In this document: in pieces, positions 26,456 through 35,819 of the stretch
Layout: each line of letters begins with the position of its first letter
How positions within the stretch are numbered: position 1 is the stretch's first letter
Assembly: GCA_965248855.1 (NCBI GenBank)
Contig: CBDFKQ010000026.1
Location: 62,001 to 126,000 of the forward strand
DNA length: 64,000 bases
DNA from: CBDFKQ01 sp965248855
GTDB taxonomy: Bacteria > Bacteroidota > Bacteroidia > Cytophagales > 172606-1
Reading direction: 5' to 3'
Program-made: the position numbers and the translations under genes
Notes under the pieces: model-generated
The model's input: the letters and a program-made list of their open reading frames with translations, nothing else
The model's database searches: none
What the model was told of the DNA's origin: nothing

Positions 26456-28303
26456 CTAACCAAACATGGCAGAAATTTTATCCATACTTAAAATAATAAA
26501 TATGGATTTTCCATCCGGAGTAAAATTAGGGCGTGTTGTAGCAAAGAGTTGCTCTATTAATAAACTTGTTTCCGATTCAGATAATGATAAACCGGGTTTA
26601 ATGGCAGATCTCTTAGCTAATGACCTTGCTATATTTTCCTGCCTCCCTATTTGAAGGTTAGAATTCCATTTATATTGCTCAATCAATCCCTCAAGTATTG
26701 ATTTTTCGGTTCCGCTTAATAAATCACCGGGAACTCCGTTTACCGCTATGGTATGTTTACCTATTACATTTAATACAAATCCTAAACCTTTAATTTCTTC
26801 TTCCATTTCCATCAGCAATTCAAAATCTGCCGCGTTAAATTGTACCGCCAAAGGGAATAATAATTGTTGTGAAGTACCGCTGTGGTTTGTTATCCTCTCC
26901 ATAAAACGGTCATAAAGAACACGTTCATGTGCAAGCTGCCTGTCTATCAATAACAAACCGCCTCGGGTTTGTAATATAAGGTAACGGTTATATAATGATA
27001 AAACTGCTTTTGTATAATCATTAAAACTTTCACCTTCGTGTGTTTCCTTCTCAATGTTGTTTACTTTACTTCCAAAAGTAATTTCCCGGAGCGGAGTAGA
27101 TTCCGTTTCAATAATATTAGCGTTATGTTGATCCCTCTCATTCAAAAATGCATCCTGAAAATCTTGATACATTTTATTCCAGTTTTTTAGATTAGATTTT
27201 TCTCTCGGCGTTTCATTCAAATAATCATTATTAAAAGTTTTTTTATTTGATTGAGGGAACATTGCATCACTGATTTTAATATTTGATTCAAAATCGAGTG
27301 ATGGCACTATATTGTTGGTTCCCAATGCCATAGTAGCTGCGGCAGCAATTACAGCGTAAATGGCCCTTTCATCATCAAACTTTATTTCAGTTTTTGTGGG
27401 ATGAACGTTGATGTCTATATGAACAGGATCGATTTCGATAAATAAAATGTAAAAAGGAAATGTGCCTTCATGAATAAGGTTATCATAGGCCGACATGAGG
27501 GCGTAGTGTAAATAATTATGACGGATATACCTGTTATTAACAAAGAAAAATTGCTCCCCCCTACTTTTTTTTGCAAATTCAGGCTTACCTATATATCCAC
27601 GTACTTTTACAAAAGGGGTTTCTTCATCGCATGCAGTTAATTGTTCTTTATAGTGTTTGCCAAACAAGGCTACAATTCTGTGGCTCAACTTACCTCCGGT
27701 TAAACGGTATATTTCAAGGTCGTTATTAAAAAATTCAAAACTTTTTTCGGGATATGATAATGCTATCCTATGAAATTCTTCAAGAATATGCCTCATTTCT
27801 ACCGCATTGGATTTTAAAAAATTTCTTCGTGCAGGTACATTAAAGAACAAATTTTTAACACATAAATTCGTCCCTGTTTGGCATGTTATAGATTCATGGC
27901 TTTTAATTTCAGAACCTTCAATTTTTATAAGTGTTCCCAACTCATCATCTTTTCTTCGGGTTCGCATTTCTACTTGCGCAACTGCAGCAATAGATGCCAG
28001 GGCTTCGCCGCGAAAACCCATTGTTCGGATTGAAAATAAATCTTCCGTCTTTCTTATTTTGGATGTTGCATGCCTTTCAAAACTCATTCTTGCATCCGTT
28101 TCCGACATTCCGGAGCCATTATCAATTATTTGAATTAAAGTTTTACCCGCATCTTTTACTATAAGTTGAATATAATCTGCACCACTGTCTATTGCATTTT
28201 CCATCAACTCTTTTACTACAGAGGCAGGTCTTTGAACCACCTCGCCGGCTGCAATTTGATTGGCAATTGAATCGGGAAGTAATTGAATTATATCTTTCAT
28301 CAT
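26456..28303 (-). CDS. mutL: DNA mismatch repair protein MutL
   Basis: 615 residues. The N-terminal GHKL ATPase has ENAIDSGAD, DNGSGM, ERHATSKI and GFRGEALASI. The transducer domain has PTKTEIKFDDE. The C-terminal dimerisation domain begins near 430. The endonuclease motif of many MutL proteins, DQHA(x2)E(x4)E, appears here only as DRQLAHERVLYD (around residue 451, near 26905-26952), so nicking activity is doubtful. MutL links MutS to downstream repair. Confidence 0.95.
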   Translation of the reverse strand: MMKDIIQLLPDSIANQIAAGEVVQRPASVVKELMENAIDSGADYIQLIVKDAGKTLIQIIDNGSGMSETDARMSFERHATSKIRKTEDLFSIRTMGFRGEALASIAAVAQVEMRTRRKDDELGTLIKIEGSEIKSHESITCQTGTNLCVKNLFFNVPARRNFLKSNAVEMRHILEEFHRIALSYPEKSFEFFNNDLEIYRLTGGKLSHRIVALFGKHYKEQLTACDEETPFVKVRGYIGKPEFAKKSRGEQFFFVNNRYIRHNYLHYALMSAYDNLIHEGTFPFYILFIEIDPVHIDINVHPTKTEIKFDDERAIYAVIAAAATMALGTNNIVPSLDFESNIKISDAMFPQSNKKTFNNDYLNETPREKSNLKNWNKMYQDFQDAFLNERDQHNANIIETESTPLREITFGSKVNNIEKETHEGESFNDYTKAVLSLYNRYLILQTRGGLLLIDRQLAHERVLYDRFMERITNHSGTSQQLLFPLAVQFNAADFELLMEMEEEIKGLGFVLNVIGKHTIAVNGVPGDLLSGTEKSILEGLIEQYKWNSNLQIGRQENIARSLAKRSAIKPGLSLSESETSLLIEQLFATTRPNFTPDGKSIFIILSMDKISAMFG

Positions 28304-28572
28304 TTTTAATTACAATCTATCGTATATCATTACAAAAATAGATATTAATAATCCGGTTTTTTATTTTCCCGGATTAATGAGTAGAAACATTTTAGGTTTA
28401 AATAATAAGTAATTGATTTTTTATTATCAGACAATAAAATTTTAACGGTTTTATTTTTAAACTTTATCAGGTTATAAAAGTATTAAAATAAATGTCTTGG
28501 ACCTGCTTATATCCGGGGATTAAGTTCCAATCCTTTAGCCAAAAGAAAATAATAAACTTCAACCAAAAAAAT

Positions 28573-28622
28573 AAATAATTATAATTATCAGTTTATCAAT
28601 ATCAATATATTCATAATTTAAA
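28573..28622 (-). repeat. Dispersed intergenic repeat, copy 3
   Basis: Read on the minus strand it gives AAATTATGAATATATTGATATTGATAAACTG..., a close relative of the 4945 and 20954 elements. Confidence 0.7.
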
Positions 28623-28771
28623 ACCATATTTAAATTAATGTTATTAACTTAACAAACCAATGTGATTGAATCTCAATCTCCGCTCTTCTGAGCAACAATT
28701 TATGATTTATATAGGTTACCAGATCTAAGAATAAGTTGAGGCTTTGTAATAATAATAATAATGTTGCAACC

Positions 28772-28790
28772 TTAGAATAAAAAATTCTAA
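28772..28790. promoter_or_regulatory. Operator-like palindrome before the Crp-like gene
   Basis: TTAGAAT-AAAAA-ATTCTAA is a perfect 7-bp inverted repeat ending 7 bp before the start codon, positioned for autoregulation by the dimeric Crp-like protein. Inference only. Confidence 0.4.
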
Positions 28791-28797
28791 ATCTAAA

Positions 28798-29400
28798 ATG
28801 GAGAATAATAAACAAATAATTGACTATATAAAAAAATATGTCTCACTTACTTTTGAAGAGGAGGAACAGTTTTTAAGTAAAGTAACTTCGGCAAATTTTA
28901 AAAAAGGAAAATTTATTATTAAAAAAGGTGATGTAAATCGCTATCAAAATTTTATAATTAAAGGATGCTTAAGAACATACAAAATTGACCAAAATGGCAA
29001 AGAAAGTATCTTAACATTTTCATTGGAGAATTGGTGGGCAGGAGATTTATATAGTTTTCTTTTAGAGCAGCCAACGGAATATTTTATAGAAGCAATAGAA
29101 GACACAGAAGTAATAAGAATTACGAAACAAAATTTGGAAATCATTTATAAAAAAATACCACAAATCAATGTGTTATTTCGTATTCTTTTAGAGAGAGCAT
29201 TTATTGCTCAGCAAGAAAGAATTATGAGTAATATTACGGAAACCGCAGAAGAGAAATATATAAAATTAAGAAAAAAATATCCACTATTTGAAAAAAGAAT
29301 ACCCCTGAAACATCTTGCACTTTACCTTGGCATCACACCACAATTTTTAAGTATGATAAGAAAAAAAATTTCACGAAAGTCGATTTCTTCAAGTAGTTGA
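28798..29400 (+). CDS. Crp/Fnr family transcriptional regulator
   Basis: 200 residues. The N-terminal cyclic-nucleotide-binding-like beta roll (about 25-115; FKKGKFIIKKGDVNRYQNFIIKG) is followed by a dimer helix and a C-terminal helix-turn-helix (PLKHLALYLGITPQFLSMIRKKI). Many Bacteroidota members of this group bind no cAMP. It heads an operon with an isochorismatase-type hydrolase (50-bp gap) and a helix-hairpin-helix protein, and probably controls them. Confidence 0.9.
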   Translation: MENNKQIIDYIKKYVSLTFEEEEQFLSKVTSANFKKGKFIIKKGDVNRYQNFIIKGCLRTYKIDQNGKESILTFSLENWWAGDLYSFLLEQPTEYFIEAIEDTEVIRITKQNLEIIYKKIPQINVLFRILLERAFIAQQERIMSNITETAEEKYIKLRKKYPLFEKRIPLKHLALYLGITPQFLSMIRKKISRKSISSSS

Positions 29401-29450
29401 ATTTTTATACAGTTTTTAGTTTTCAATTTTGCAATTCACAATTAAAATCA

Positions 29451-30062
29451 ATGAAAATGCAAAATAAAAAAATAAACAGGGCACTAATTATGATTGAGTT
29501 TCAAAATGATTGGCTTTTGGCAGACAGTATTTTAAATACTTTTATGCAGGATAGGGAACAATTCTCAAATTCAGTTATTAACGGTGAAAGTGTACTTCAT
29601 TATGCAAGAAAGCAAAATTGGCACATTATACATGTAGGATATTTTTTTAACGAAGGCTACCCTGAACTCGGCAATAAAGAGGCAGGAATGTGGGGCTTAA
29701 TTAAAAACACAAAAACCTTTCAGGCAGGTACAAAAGGAAGTGAATATCATCAAGACTTTTTACCTGTTGAAGGAGAGTTTGAGGTAAGTGGTCGGGTAGG
29801 AGTAAGTGCATTTAGTGGTTCTAACTTAGATGCCTACTTAAGAAATAATCATATTGAAGAAATTTATTTGGCAGGCTATGCCCTTCACGCCTGCGTTGAA
29901 TCTACTTTTAGAGATTCTCACGATAGAGGATACATACCTACTGTTATTTCTGACGCAAGTGCTACTTTTACAACCCAAATAAGAGACAATTTTCTTCAAA
30001 ACATAGTTTATGCCTTTGGGAAACAGATAACAACTGAAGAATTGCTTGTTTCTAATTTATAA
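29451..30062 (+). CDS. Cysteine hydrolase, isochorismatase family
   Basis: I chose the start at 29451 (MKMQNKKINRALIMIEFQNDW). The ORF reaches upstream to 29397 but would overlap the previous stop. The 203-residue protein has the isochorismatase-fold start IMIEFQNDWL (Asp in the catalytic triad position) and the nucleophile Cys in AGYALHACVESTFRDSHDRGY. Substrates of this superfamily include isochorismate, nicotinamide and ureido compounds. This one cannot be assigned. It lies downstream of the Crp-like gene and 3 bp before the next gene. Confidence 0.85.
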   Translation: MKMQNKKINRALIMIEFQNDWLLADSILNTFMQDREQFSNSVINGESVLHYARKQNWHIIHVGYFFNEGYPELGNKEAGMWGLIKNTKTFQAGTKGSEYHQDFLPVEGEFEVSGRVGVSAFSGSNLDAYLRNNHIEEIYLAGYALHACVESTFRDSHDRGYIPTVISDASATFTTQIRDNFLQNIVYAFGKQITTEELLVSNL

Positions 30063-30065
30063 TTT

Positions 30066-30368
30066 ATGGCTGATAATATACATGAGGAGAGAGAAAAGGC
30101 AATCAGTAAACTAAAAACCTTACCGGGGGTCGGAAAGCGTATTGCTTCCGACTTTTGGCGTTTAGGCATAAAATCCATAGCAGACCTACAAAAATGGGAT
30201 GCTGATGAGTTGTATAAATGTAACAATGAGTTGAAGGGAAAAGTTGAAAATAGGGCATTGCTTTATATTATGCGTTGTGCAGTTTATATAGCCAATACAC
30301 CCAAAGAAAAACAAGAACCGGACAAAATTATTTGGTGGAATTGGAAAGACTGTGAAGAAAAGTTATAA
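30066..30368 (+). CDS. Helix-hairpin-helix protein (Cdd1/pathogenicity-locus-like)
   Basis: 100 residues. TLPGVGKRIASDFWRLGIKSIADLQ is a helix-hairpin-helix motif (non-specific DNA binding). The tail, with CNNELKGKVENRALLYIMRCAVYIA and a Trp-rich WWNWKD end, matches small Cdd1-type proteins of unknown role. It is the last gene of the Crp-like operon, 3 bp after the hydrolase. Confidence 0.75.
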   Translation: MADNIHEEREKAISKLKTLPGVGKRIASDFWRLGIKSIADLQKWDADELYKCNNELKGKVENRALLYIMRCAVYIANTPKEKQEPDKIIWWNWKDCEEKL

Positions 30369-30561
30369 GATATGGATTTAATGCAATACTACTTTAAAGC
30401 ATAAATTTCAAAATCCTGCCATAAAAGAGCAAAGAGGCATAGATAAATAATTTTATAAATATGATTTGTTTATAGCAGGTGAGTTTAAATTCAGAAAAAA
30501 ATATTTCCTCTTTTATTTCAAAATAATTGCAAATTGCGCACTAAAAATTGCAATTATTTAA

Positions 30562-31944
30562 ATGGATCTTCAACAATTAAAATACATTTACTTTCTCGGT
30601 ATTGGTGGTATCGGGATGAGTGCACTTGCACGTTGGTTTAAGGCAAACGGTTATGAAGTTGGAGGATATGATTTAACCCCGACAAGCTTAACAACACAAC
30701 TTGAAGAAGAAAAAATTTCATTACATTTTGATGATAATATTAATTTAATCCCAAATGAATTTTTATCAGATAAATCTAAAACCCTGATTGTTTATACACC
30801 CGCTGTTCCAAAAAATCATTCGGAATTAAATTATTTTCAATCAAATGGCTTTGAAGTAAAAAAACGATCGGCGGTTTTGGGTTTCCTCACTCAAAATTTA
30901 TTTACCATCGCTGTAGCCGGTACACATGGCAAAACTACTACATCATCAATGGTTGCGCACATTCTCAAATATGCAAATAAAAATATAACAGCTTTTTTAG
31001 GCGGGATTACACAAAATTATGGCTCAAACATGCTTGTTAATAAAAATGGGCTTAATGATGTGATGGTTGTTGCAGAAGCAGATGAATATGACCGTTCTTT
31101 TCTCACCTTATATCCCAACCTTGCTATTATTACTTCAATTGATCCTGATCACTTGGATATTTATGGAAATTTTGAAGAAATTCAAAAATCTTTTCTGGAT
31201 TTCATTTCCCAAATAAAAAAAGGCGGAAAATTATTTATTAAAAAAGGTTTAAATATCGTTCCCATAAACAATGAAATAGAAATTTTTGAATACAGTATTG
31301 AAGAGGATGCACCTTTTAAAGCTGAAAACATCCGAACAGATAACGGACAGTTTACTTTTGATTTTATTTATAAATCCGGATCAATAAAAAACATTGCCTT
31401 AGGGGTTCCCGGCTTTCATAATATTGAAAATGCAACTGCGGCCATTTCCATTGCCCTATCAGTGGGGATTGATGAGGAAACTATAAAAAATGCCTTAACA
31501 GAATTTCGGGGAGTAAAACGCAGGTTTGATTATATTATTAAAACTGAAAATAAAATTTATATAGACGATTATGCACATCACCCGGCGGAGATTGAAGCAT
31601 TTTTAAAGTCTGTTAAAGCATTATATCCAACCAGAAAGATTACTGCCATTTTTCAACCTCATTTATTTACCAGAACGAGGGATTTTGCACCTGCATTTTC
31701 AGAAAGTTTAAGCATTGCAGACGCATTGATTTTATTGGATATTTATCCTGCAAGAGAAATGCCCATTGAAGGAGTAACTTCTGAAATTATTTTCAAAAAT
31801 GTAACTTTAAAAAACAAAGTTTTAATCAATAAAAACGACTTGATAAAAACGCTTAAAGAAAGTGATATTGATGTGTTAGTTACAATTGGGGCCGGGGATA
31901 TTGATAAGTATATCTCTGAAATTAAAGCACTTATAATGAGTTAA
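30562..31944 (+). CDS. murC: UDP-N-acetylmuramate--L-alanine ligase
   Basis: 460 residues. It adds L-Ala to UDP-MurNAc in peptidoglycan synthesis (cytoplasm). The start has FLGIGGIGMSALARWF (UDP binding), the ATP loop is AGTHGKTTTSSMVAH, and the Mur-family blocks EADEYDRSFL, HNIENATAAI and YIDDYAHHPAEIEAF are present. The related Mpl ligase is less likely given the length and the GIGGIGMSAL start. It stands alone here, outside a division/cell-wall cluster. Confidence 0.92.
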   Translation: MDLQQLKYIYFLGIGGIGMSALARWFKANGYEVGGYDLTPTSLTTQLEEEKISLHFDDNINLIPNEFLSDKSKTLIVYTPAVPKNHSELNYFQSNGFEVKKRSAVLGFLTQNLFTIAVAGTHGKTTTSSMVAHILKYANKNITAFLGGITQNYGSNMLVNKNGLNDVMVVAEADEYDRSFLTLYPNLAIITSIDPDHLDIYGNFEEIQKSFLDFISQIKKGGKLFIKKGLNIVPINNEIEIFEYSIEEDAPFKAENIRTDNGQFTFDFIYKSGSIKNIALGVPGFHNIENATAAISIALSVGIDEETIKNALTEFRGVKRRFDYIIKTENKIYIDDYAHHPAEIEAFLKSVKALYPTRKITAIFQPHLFTRTRDFAPAFSESLSIADALILLDIYPAREMPIEGVTSEIIFKNVTLKNKVLINKNDLIKTLKESDIDVLVTIGAGDIDKYISEIKALIMS

Positions 31945-31953
31945 GTATCCCTC

Positions 31954-32200
31954 TTATGAAGCCATTTTGAGATGTTCTTTCAAAAAAGTTTTTATGGATT
32001 GGTTGACAGGGTTTTCTTCTTTAACTTGCCTGAACCTCTCCAATAATTCAAAAATACTTTCTTTGTACAGTTCGATTTTGTTTAACTCTACCAATGCAAA
32101 ACCTTGTTAATGGTTTCTACAAAAGAACCTATCGCTTTTCTGTAAGCCAACTTTTAAGCGCATATTTTATAGAAGTTTATCAGGTTGCCTCATAATGGAA
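31954..32200 (-). pseudogene. Decayed coding remnant
   Basis: Read on the minus strand it encodes ...AIGSFVETINKV, then after a one-base break LVELNKIELYKESIF and a helical Lys/Glu-rich tail, stopping at 31954. One frame break and an upstream stop show decay. The family is not recognised. It may be the end of a mobile-element or plasmid-type gene. Confidence 0.4.
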
Positions 32201-32276
32201 AGATCGTTATTTGTTGATCGTTTGCATTACCCTTTTTTATTCCTAATGGTCTATTAATTCTATTTTATAATTAGTT

Positions 32277-32345
32277 TATGTAAATCAATCAATAGAGCTT
32301 ATGTAAATCTATCAATAGAAGTTATGTAAATCGATCAATAGCTAT
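32277..32345 (+). repeat. Three 23-bp tandem repeats before the AAA ATPase gene
   Basis: Units 32277-32299, 32300-32322 and 32323-32345 share TATGTAAATCNATCAATAG. They end 29 bp before the ATPase start, as expected of iterons or operator arrays bound by a protein. Confidence 0.85.
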
Positions 32346-32374
32346 TACCTTTGAATAAAATTTAATATTGAAAA

Positions 32375-33547
32375 ATGTCTGATTTTATCTCAAGGCAAAT
32401 TGCTGCAATTATTCAAAAGCAGAAATCAAAATTCCCAATACTGGCTATTACTGGACCAAGGCAATCCGGAAAAACAACTTTAATAAGAAATTTATTTAAC
32501 GATTATAAATACTTATCCCTCGAAAACCCTGATACGAGAGAATTTGCAACTTCCGACCCTGTAGGTTTTTTAAACAAATACGATCAAAAAATAATTTTGG
32601 ATGAAGTACAAAAAGTACCTGCATTGTTTTCTTATATCCAAGGTAGAGTTGATGAATCTCAAATGATGGGTCAATATATTTTGTCAGGTTCACAAAATTT
32701 TCACTTATTAAATAATATAACCCAATCACTGGCAGGCAGAGTGGCCTTATTTAAATTATTACCTTTTGATTTTTTGGAATTAAAGGTTGAAAATGCGCTT
32801 GAAGGTCAGTTTGTAGATGTAGCATTAAAAGGTTTTTATCCCGCTATTTATGTTAGAGAAATTAACCCCATTGTATTTTACTCTAATTACATTCAGACTT
32901 ATTTAGAAAAAGATGTAACAGAATTACTTAATATTAAAGATTTAAAATTATTCAGGGTATTTATAAGCTTATGTGCAGGCAGGGCAGGGCAACTATTAAA
33001 TATTAGCGGATTGGCAAGTGATTGCGGGGTTTCGATAAATACAGCAAAGGCATGGTTATCAATTTTGGAAAGCAGTTATGTTATTTTTTTATTACAACCT
33101 TATTATCAAAATTTTAACAAAAGGATCATTAAAAGCCCTAAACTGTATTTCTATGACACAGGGCTGTTAAATTTTTTACTGGGAATAAGATCTTCAAATG
33201 ACCTTGAAAATGATAATAAAATAAAGGGTCATGTTTTTGAAAACATGATTATTGCAGAGTATTATAAACAAAATTACCATCAATACCTTCACAGAGAATA
33301 TTTTTTTTGGCAGGATAGCAATGCTCATGAAATAGATTTGCTTTATAAAAATGGAAATGATTTATCTGTTTTTGAAATTAAATCAGGCCAAACTGTAAGC
33401 AGTGCCTACTTTAAAGAACTTGACCGTTTTGAGGAAATCTCAAGCCCGGCTAGAATAAATAAAAATTTAATTTATGGAGGAACGGAAAATGAAAAAAGAA
33501 CTAATTATAATGTTTTAAGCTGGAAAAATATTTCTGATAAATATTGA
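32375..33547 (+). CDS. AAA_14/DUF4143 ATP-binding protein
   Basis: 390 residues. The N-terminal AAA ATPase has Walker A GPRQSGKTTLI and Walker B KIILDEVQKVP, with a sensor-like YILSGSQNFHLL. The C-terminal DUF4143 domain, related to PD-(D/E)xK nucleases, has HEIDLLYKNGNDLSVFEIKSG, in which E...D...E-x-K is visible. Members are common in mobile and variable regions of Bacteroidota and their function is unsettled. Tandem repeats precede it and a decayed ORF lies upstream, suggesting an accessory locus. Confidence 0.88.
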   Translation: MSDFISRQIAAIIQKQKSKFPILAITGPRQSGKTTLIRNLFNDYKYLSLENPDTREFATSDPVGFLNKYDQKIILDEVQKVPALFSYIQGRVDESQMMGQYILSGSQNFHLLNNITQSLAGRVALFKLLPFDFLELKVENALEGQFVDVALKGFYPAIYVREINPIVFYSNYIQTYLEKDVTELLNIKDLKLFRVFISLCAGRAGQLLNISGLASDCGVSINTAKAWLSILESSYVIFLLQPYYQNFNKRIIKSPKLYFYDTGLLNFLLGIRSSNDLENDNKIKGHVFENMIIAEYYKQNYHQYLHREYFFWQDSNAHEIDLLYKNGNDLSVFEIKSGQTVSSAYFKELDRFEEISSPARINKNLIYGGTENEKRTNYNVLSWKNISDKY

Positions 33548-33578
33548 TAAACTTTATCTTCTCTATTTTAATACATCT

Positions 33579-34175
33579 TCAATTCACATCCGGTCGCGAA
33601 GCTTTGATATAAATTTTATGATAATATTCTGAAAATAAGTTGCTTTCTATTACACCTTTACTGGTGCTTGCATGGATGAATAATATTTCATTGCTGCTTT
33701 TTACATTGGTAACAATACCAACATGTGTTATTTTTTTGCTCCCTTTTTTTGCACCAAAAAAAACTAAGTCACCCGGTTTTAATTCATCAATGCTGATTCT
33801 TTCTCCAACATCAGCCTGATCTCCTGCAACCCTTGGTAATGAAACGCCAATTGATTTGTAAGCCTGAAAAGCTAAGCCGGAGCAGTCTGTACCTCTTTTA
33901 GAGCTTCCTCCATATTGATAGGGTGTGCCTAAATATGATTTTGCAGTCTTAATTACTTTATCGGCAGCTGCTTTGCCTTTTAATTTAGGTGCGCTTGACT
34001 CTTCGTCATCTTTTTTTGTAATTTTTTTATTTTCTGTTTTTTTTGGTTTTGAAGAGTGGTGGCGGGAGTGTTTTCTGCTTTGTTTTTGTTTGGCACTTCT
34101 ACAGGAATAGAATGAGCTGCTTAAAAGAAACAGAAATATAAAAATGTGAAAAATATTTTTTTTAGATTTACCCAA
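33579..34175 (-). CDS. NlpC/P60 (C40) family lipoprotein peptidase
   Basis: 198 residues. A lipoprotein signal ends SSSFYSC. A basic His/Lys/Ser-rich linker (about 28-75) leads into the C40 domain (about 85-195) with the catalytic Cys in GTDCSGLAFQAYKS, the catalytic His in KITHVGIV, and PGDLVFFGA. Such enzymes cut peptidoglycan stem peptides in the periplasm. A possible minus-strand -7 element (CAAATTTA, 34197-34204) lies just upstream. Confidence 0.9.
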   Translation of the reverse strand: MGKSKKNIFHIFIFLFLLSSSFYSCRSAKQKQSRKHSRHHSSKPKKTENKKITKKDDEESSAPKLKGKAAADKVIKTAKSYLGTPYQYGGSSKRGTDCSGLAFQAYKSIGVSLPRVAGDQADVGERISIDELKPGDLVFFGAKKGSKKITHVGIVTNVKSSNEILFIHASTSKGVIESNLFSEYYHKIYIKASRPDVN

Positions 34176-34229
34176 AGGCTATTTCTTGAATTTAAACAAA
34201 TTTAATAATTTATTTTTCTTACAAACAAT

Positions 34230-35630
34230 ATGAATACGAATGTGCCGATTGAAAGTTTGACTGATGCGATGAAAAACATAGTGGGCAATGATTTTGTTTT
34301 TTCTGATAATGAAACCCTAAGCATTTTCTCGCGCGATGAAACAGAAGATCTTTCATTTTTACCGGATATAGTTGTAAAACCTTTAAATGTTAAAGAAATA
34401 AGCAAAATATTAAGTTATTGTAATAAAAATTTTATTCCTGTCACAGTTCGCGGAGCGGGAACAGGTTTAAGTGGCTCCGCTTTGCCTGTAAACAAAGGCA
34501 TTGCCCTTTCAACAGAACGATTAAATAAAATAATTAGTATTGATGAAAAGAATTACCAGGCCACTGTTGAGCCGGGAGTTATTACAGAAGTATTTCAAAA
34601 TGCAGTGATGGAAAAAGGATTGTTTTATCCTGTAGATCCATCAAGCAAAGGAAGTTGTACGTTGGGTGGCAATCTTGCATTGTCTTCAGGCGGACCAAGG
34701 GCGGTAAAATATGGAACCACACGCGAAAATGTATTAAACCTCGAAGTAGTGCTTGCCAATGGTGAAATAATATGGACAGGTGCAAACGTTATTAAATATT
34801 CTACAGGTTATAACCTCACCCAATTAATGGTTGGCAGTGAAGGCACGTTAGGAATAATAACAAAAGCAGTATTCAAATTAAGATCCTTTCCCAAAAATAA
34901 TCTTGTTTTGTTGATTCCTTTTGCATCTGCTGAACAAGCTTGCGAAGCAGTATCCGCAATTTTTATGGCCGGTATTGTTCCATCCTGCCTTGAGTTTATG
35001 GAACGGGATGCTATTGATTGGGCTATAGATTATTTAGGGTCATCAATGATTATAGAAAAAAACATTCAAGCACATTTACTTATTGAAATTGATGGCAATG
35101 AAATGGACGAACTGTACAAAGAGGCTGAAAAAATTTACGAAGTATTGGAAAAATATGAGATTGGCGAAGTATTAATTGGTGAGACGGAAAAACAAAAAGA
35201 CGAATTGTGGTTGTTGCGCCGAAAAGTACCGTATGCGGTAAGGCACAACTCTGTATATAAAGAAGAGGATACAGTTGTGCCTCGTGCACATCTTCCGCAA
35301 TTGCTAAAAGGTATAAAAGAAATTGGCTTAAAATATGGTTTTAAATCGGTATGCTATGGCCATGCAGGTGACGGTAACCTTCATGTAAACATTATAAAAG
35401 GTAATTTAAATGATGAAGAATGGAATATAAAGTTACCCGAAGGAATTAAAGAATTATTTCATCTGGTTGTGGAGTTAGGCGGGACCATATCCGGTGAACA
35501 TGGGATTGGTTATGTTCAAAAACCTTATATCCATATTGCTTTGTCGCAAATTAATATTGAATTGATGCGGGGGATTAAAAAAGTTTTTGACCCGAACGGA
35601 ATATTAAATCCGGGAAAAATATTTGAATAA
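34230..35630 (+). CDS. FAD-linked oxidase, GlcD-like
   Basis: 466 residues. The FAD-binding PCMH domain (about 35-215) has VRGAGTGLSGSALP and PSSKGSCTLGGNLALSSGG. The FAD-oxidase C-terminal domain ends GHAGDGNLHVNI...GTISGEHGIGYVQKPYI. Relatives oxidise glycolate or D-lactate and pass electrons to the quinone pool or a partner protein. No glcE/glcF partner is beside it. D-lactate dehydrogenase is an equally good name. Confidence 0.88.
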   Translation: MNTNVPIESLTDAMKNIVGNDFVFSDNETLSIFSRDETEDLSFLPDIVVKPLNVKEISKILSYCNKNFIPVTVRGAGTGLSGSALPVNKGIALSTERLNKIISIDEKNYQATVEPGVITEVFQNAVMEKGLFYPVDPSSKGSCTLGGNLALSSGGPRAVKYGTTRENVLNLEVVLANGEIIWTGANVIKYSTGYNLTQLMVGSEGTLGIITKAVFKLRSFPKNNLVLLIPFASAEQACEAVSAIFMAGIVPSCLEFMERDAIDWAIDYLGSSMIIEKNIQAHLLIEIDGNEMDELYKEAEKIYEVLEKYEIGEVLIGETEKQKDELWLLRRKVPYAVRHNSVYKEEDTVVPRAHLPQLLKGIKEIGLKYGFKSVCYGHAGDGNLHVNIIKGNLNDEEWNIKLPEGIKELFHLVVELGGTISGEHGIGYVQKPYIHIALSQINIELMRGIKKVFDPNGILNPGKIFE

Positions 35631-35702
35631 CACTTATGATTTTCTCTTTTTAAATTTATTTTTTATTCTCTCAATAAAAAAACAGTTTTAAAAATTAAAA
35701 TA

Positions 35703-35747
35703 CGATTTATGAATATAACGATATTGATAAACTCATATTTAATTTTA
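35703..35747 (+). repeat. Dispersed intergenic repeat, copy 4
   Basis: CGATATTGATAAACTCAT with ATTTATGAATATAA on the left side, in the gap after the GlcD-like gene. Same family as 4945. Confidence 0.7.
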
Positions 35748-35819
35748 TAGAAAATTAAAAAAATCTAAATCTCATTGGAATGATTTTTTTAATTTTGGAG
35801 TCCGATTTTAAATTTTATT

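Larger units (their letters stand above)
28304..28797. other. Intergenic region with repeat copy 3 and an operator-like palindrome
   Basis: 494 bp between the divergent mutL and Crp-like genes. It contains CAAAAATA at 28333-28340 (a -7 element for mutL on the minus strand), the reverse-orientation GATATTGATAAAC repeat (28573-28622) and the palindrome at 28772-28790. No ORF is supported. Confidence 0.6.

Noticed and set aside
28763..28790. Third ECF-like box (GCAACC before the Crp-like gene)
   Set aside because: No GTC at the required distance; the palindrome explains the site better.
32277..32345. Short CRISPR array
   Set aside because: The units are contiguous 23-bp repeats without unique spacers and no cas genes are present.
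33535..33560. Repeat core at the end of the DUF4143 ATPase gene
   Set aside because: The match ATATTGATAAACT is short and partly coding; likely chance in AT-rich DNA.
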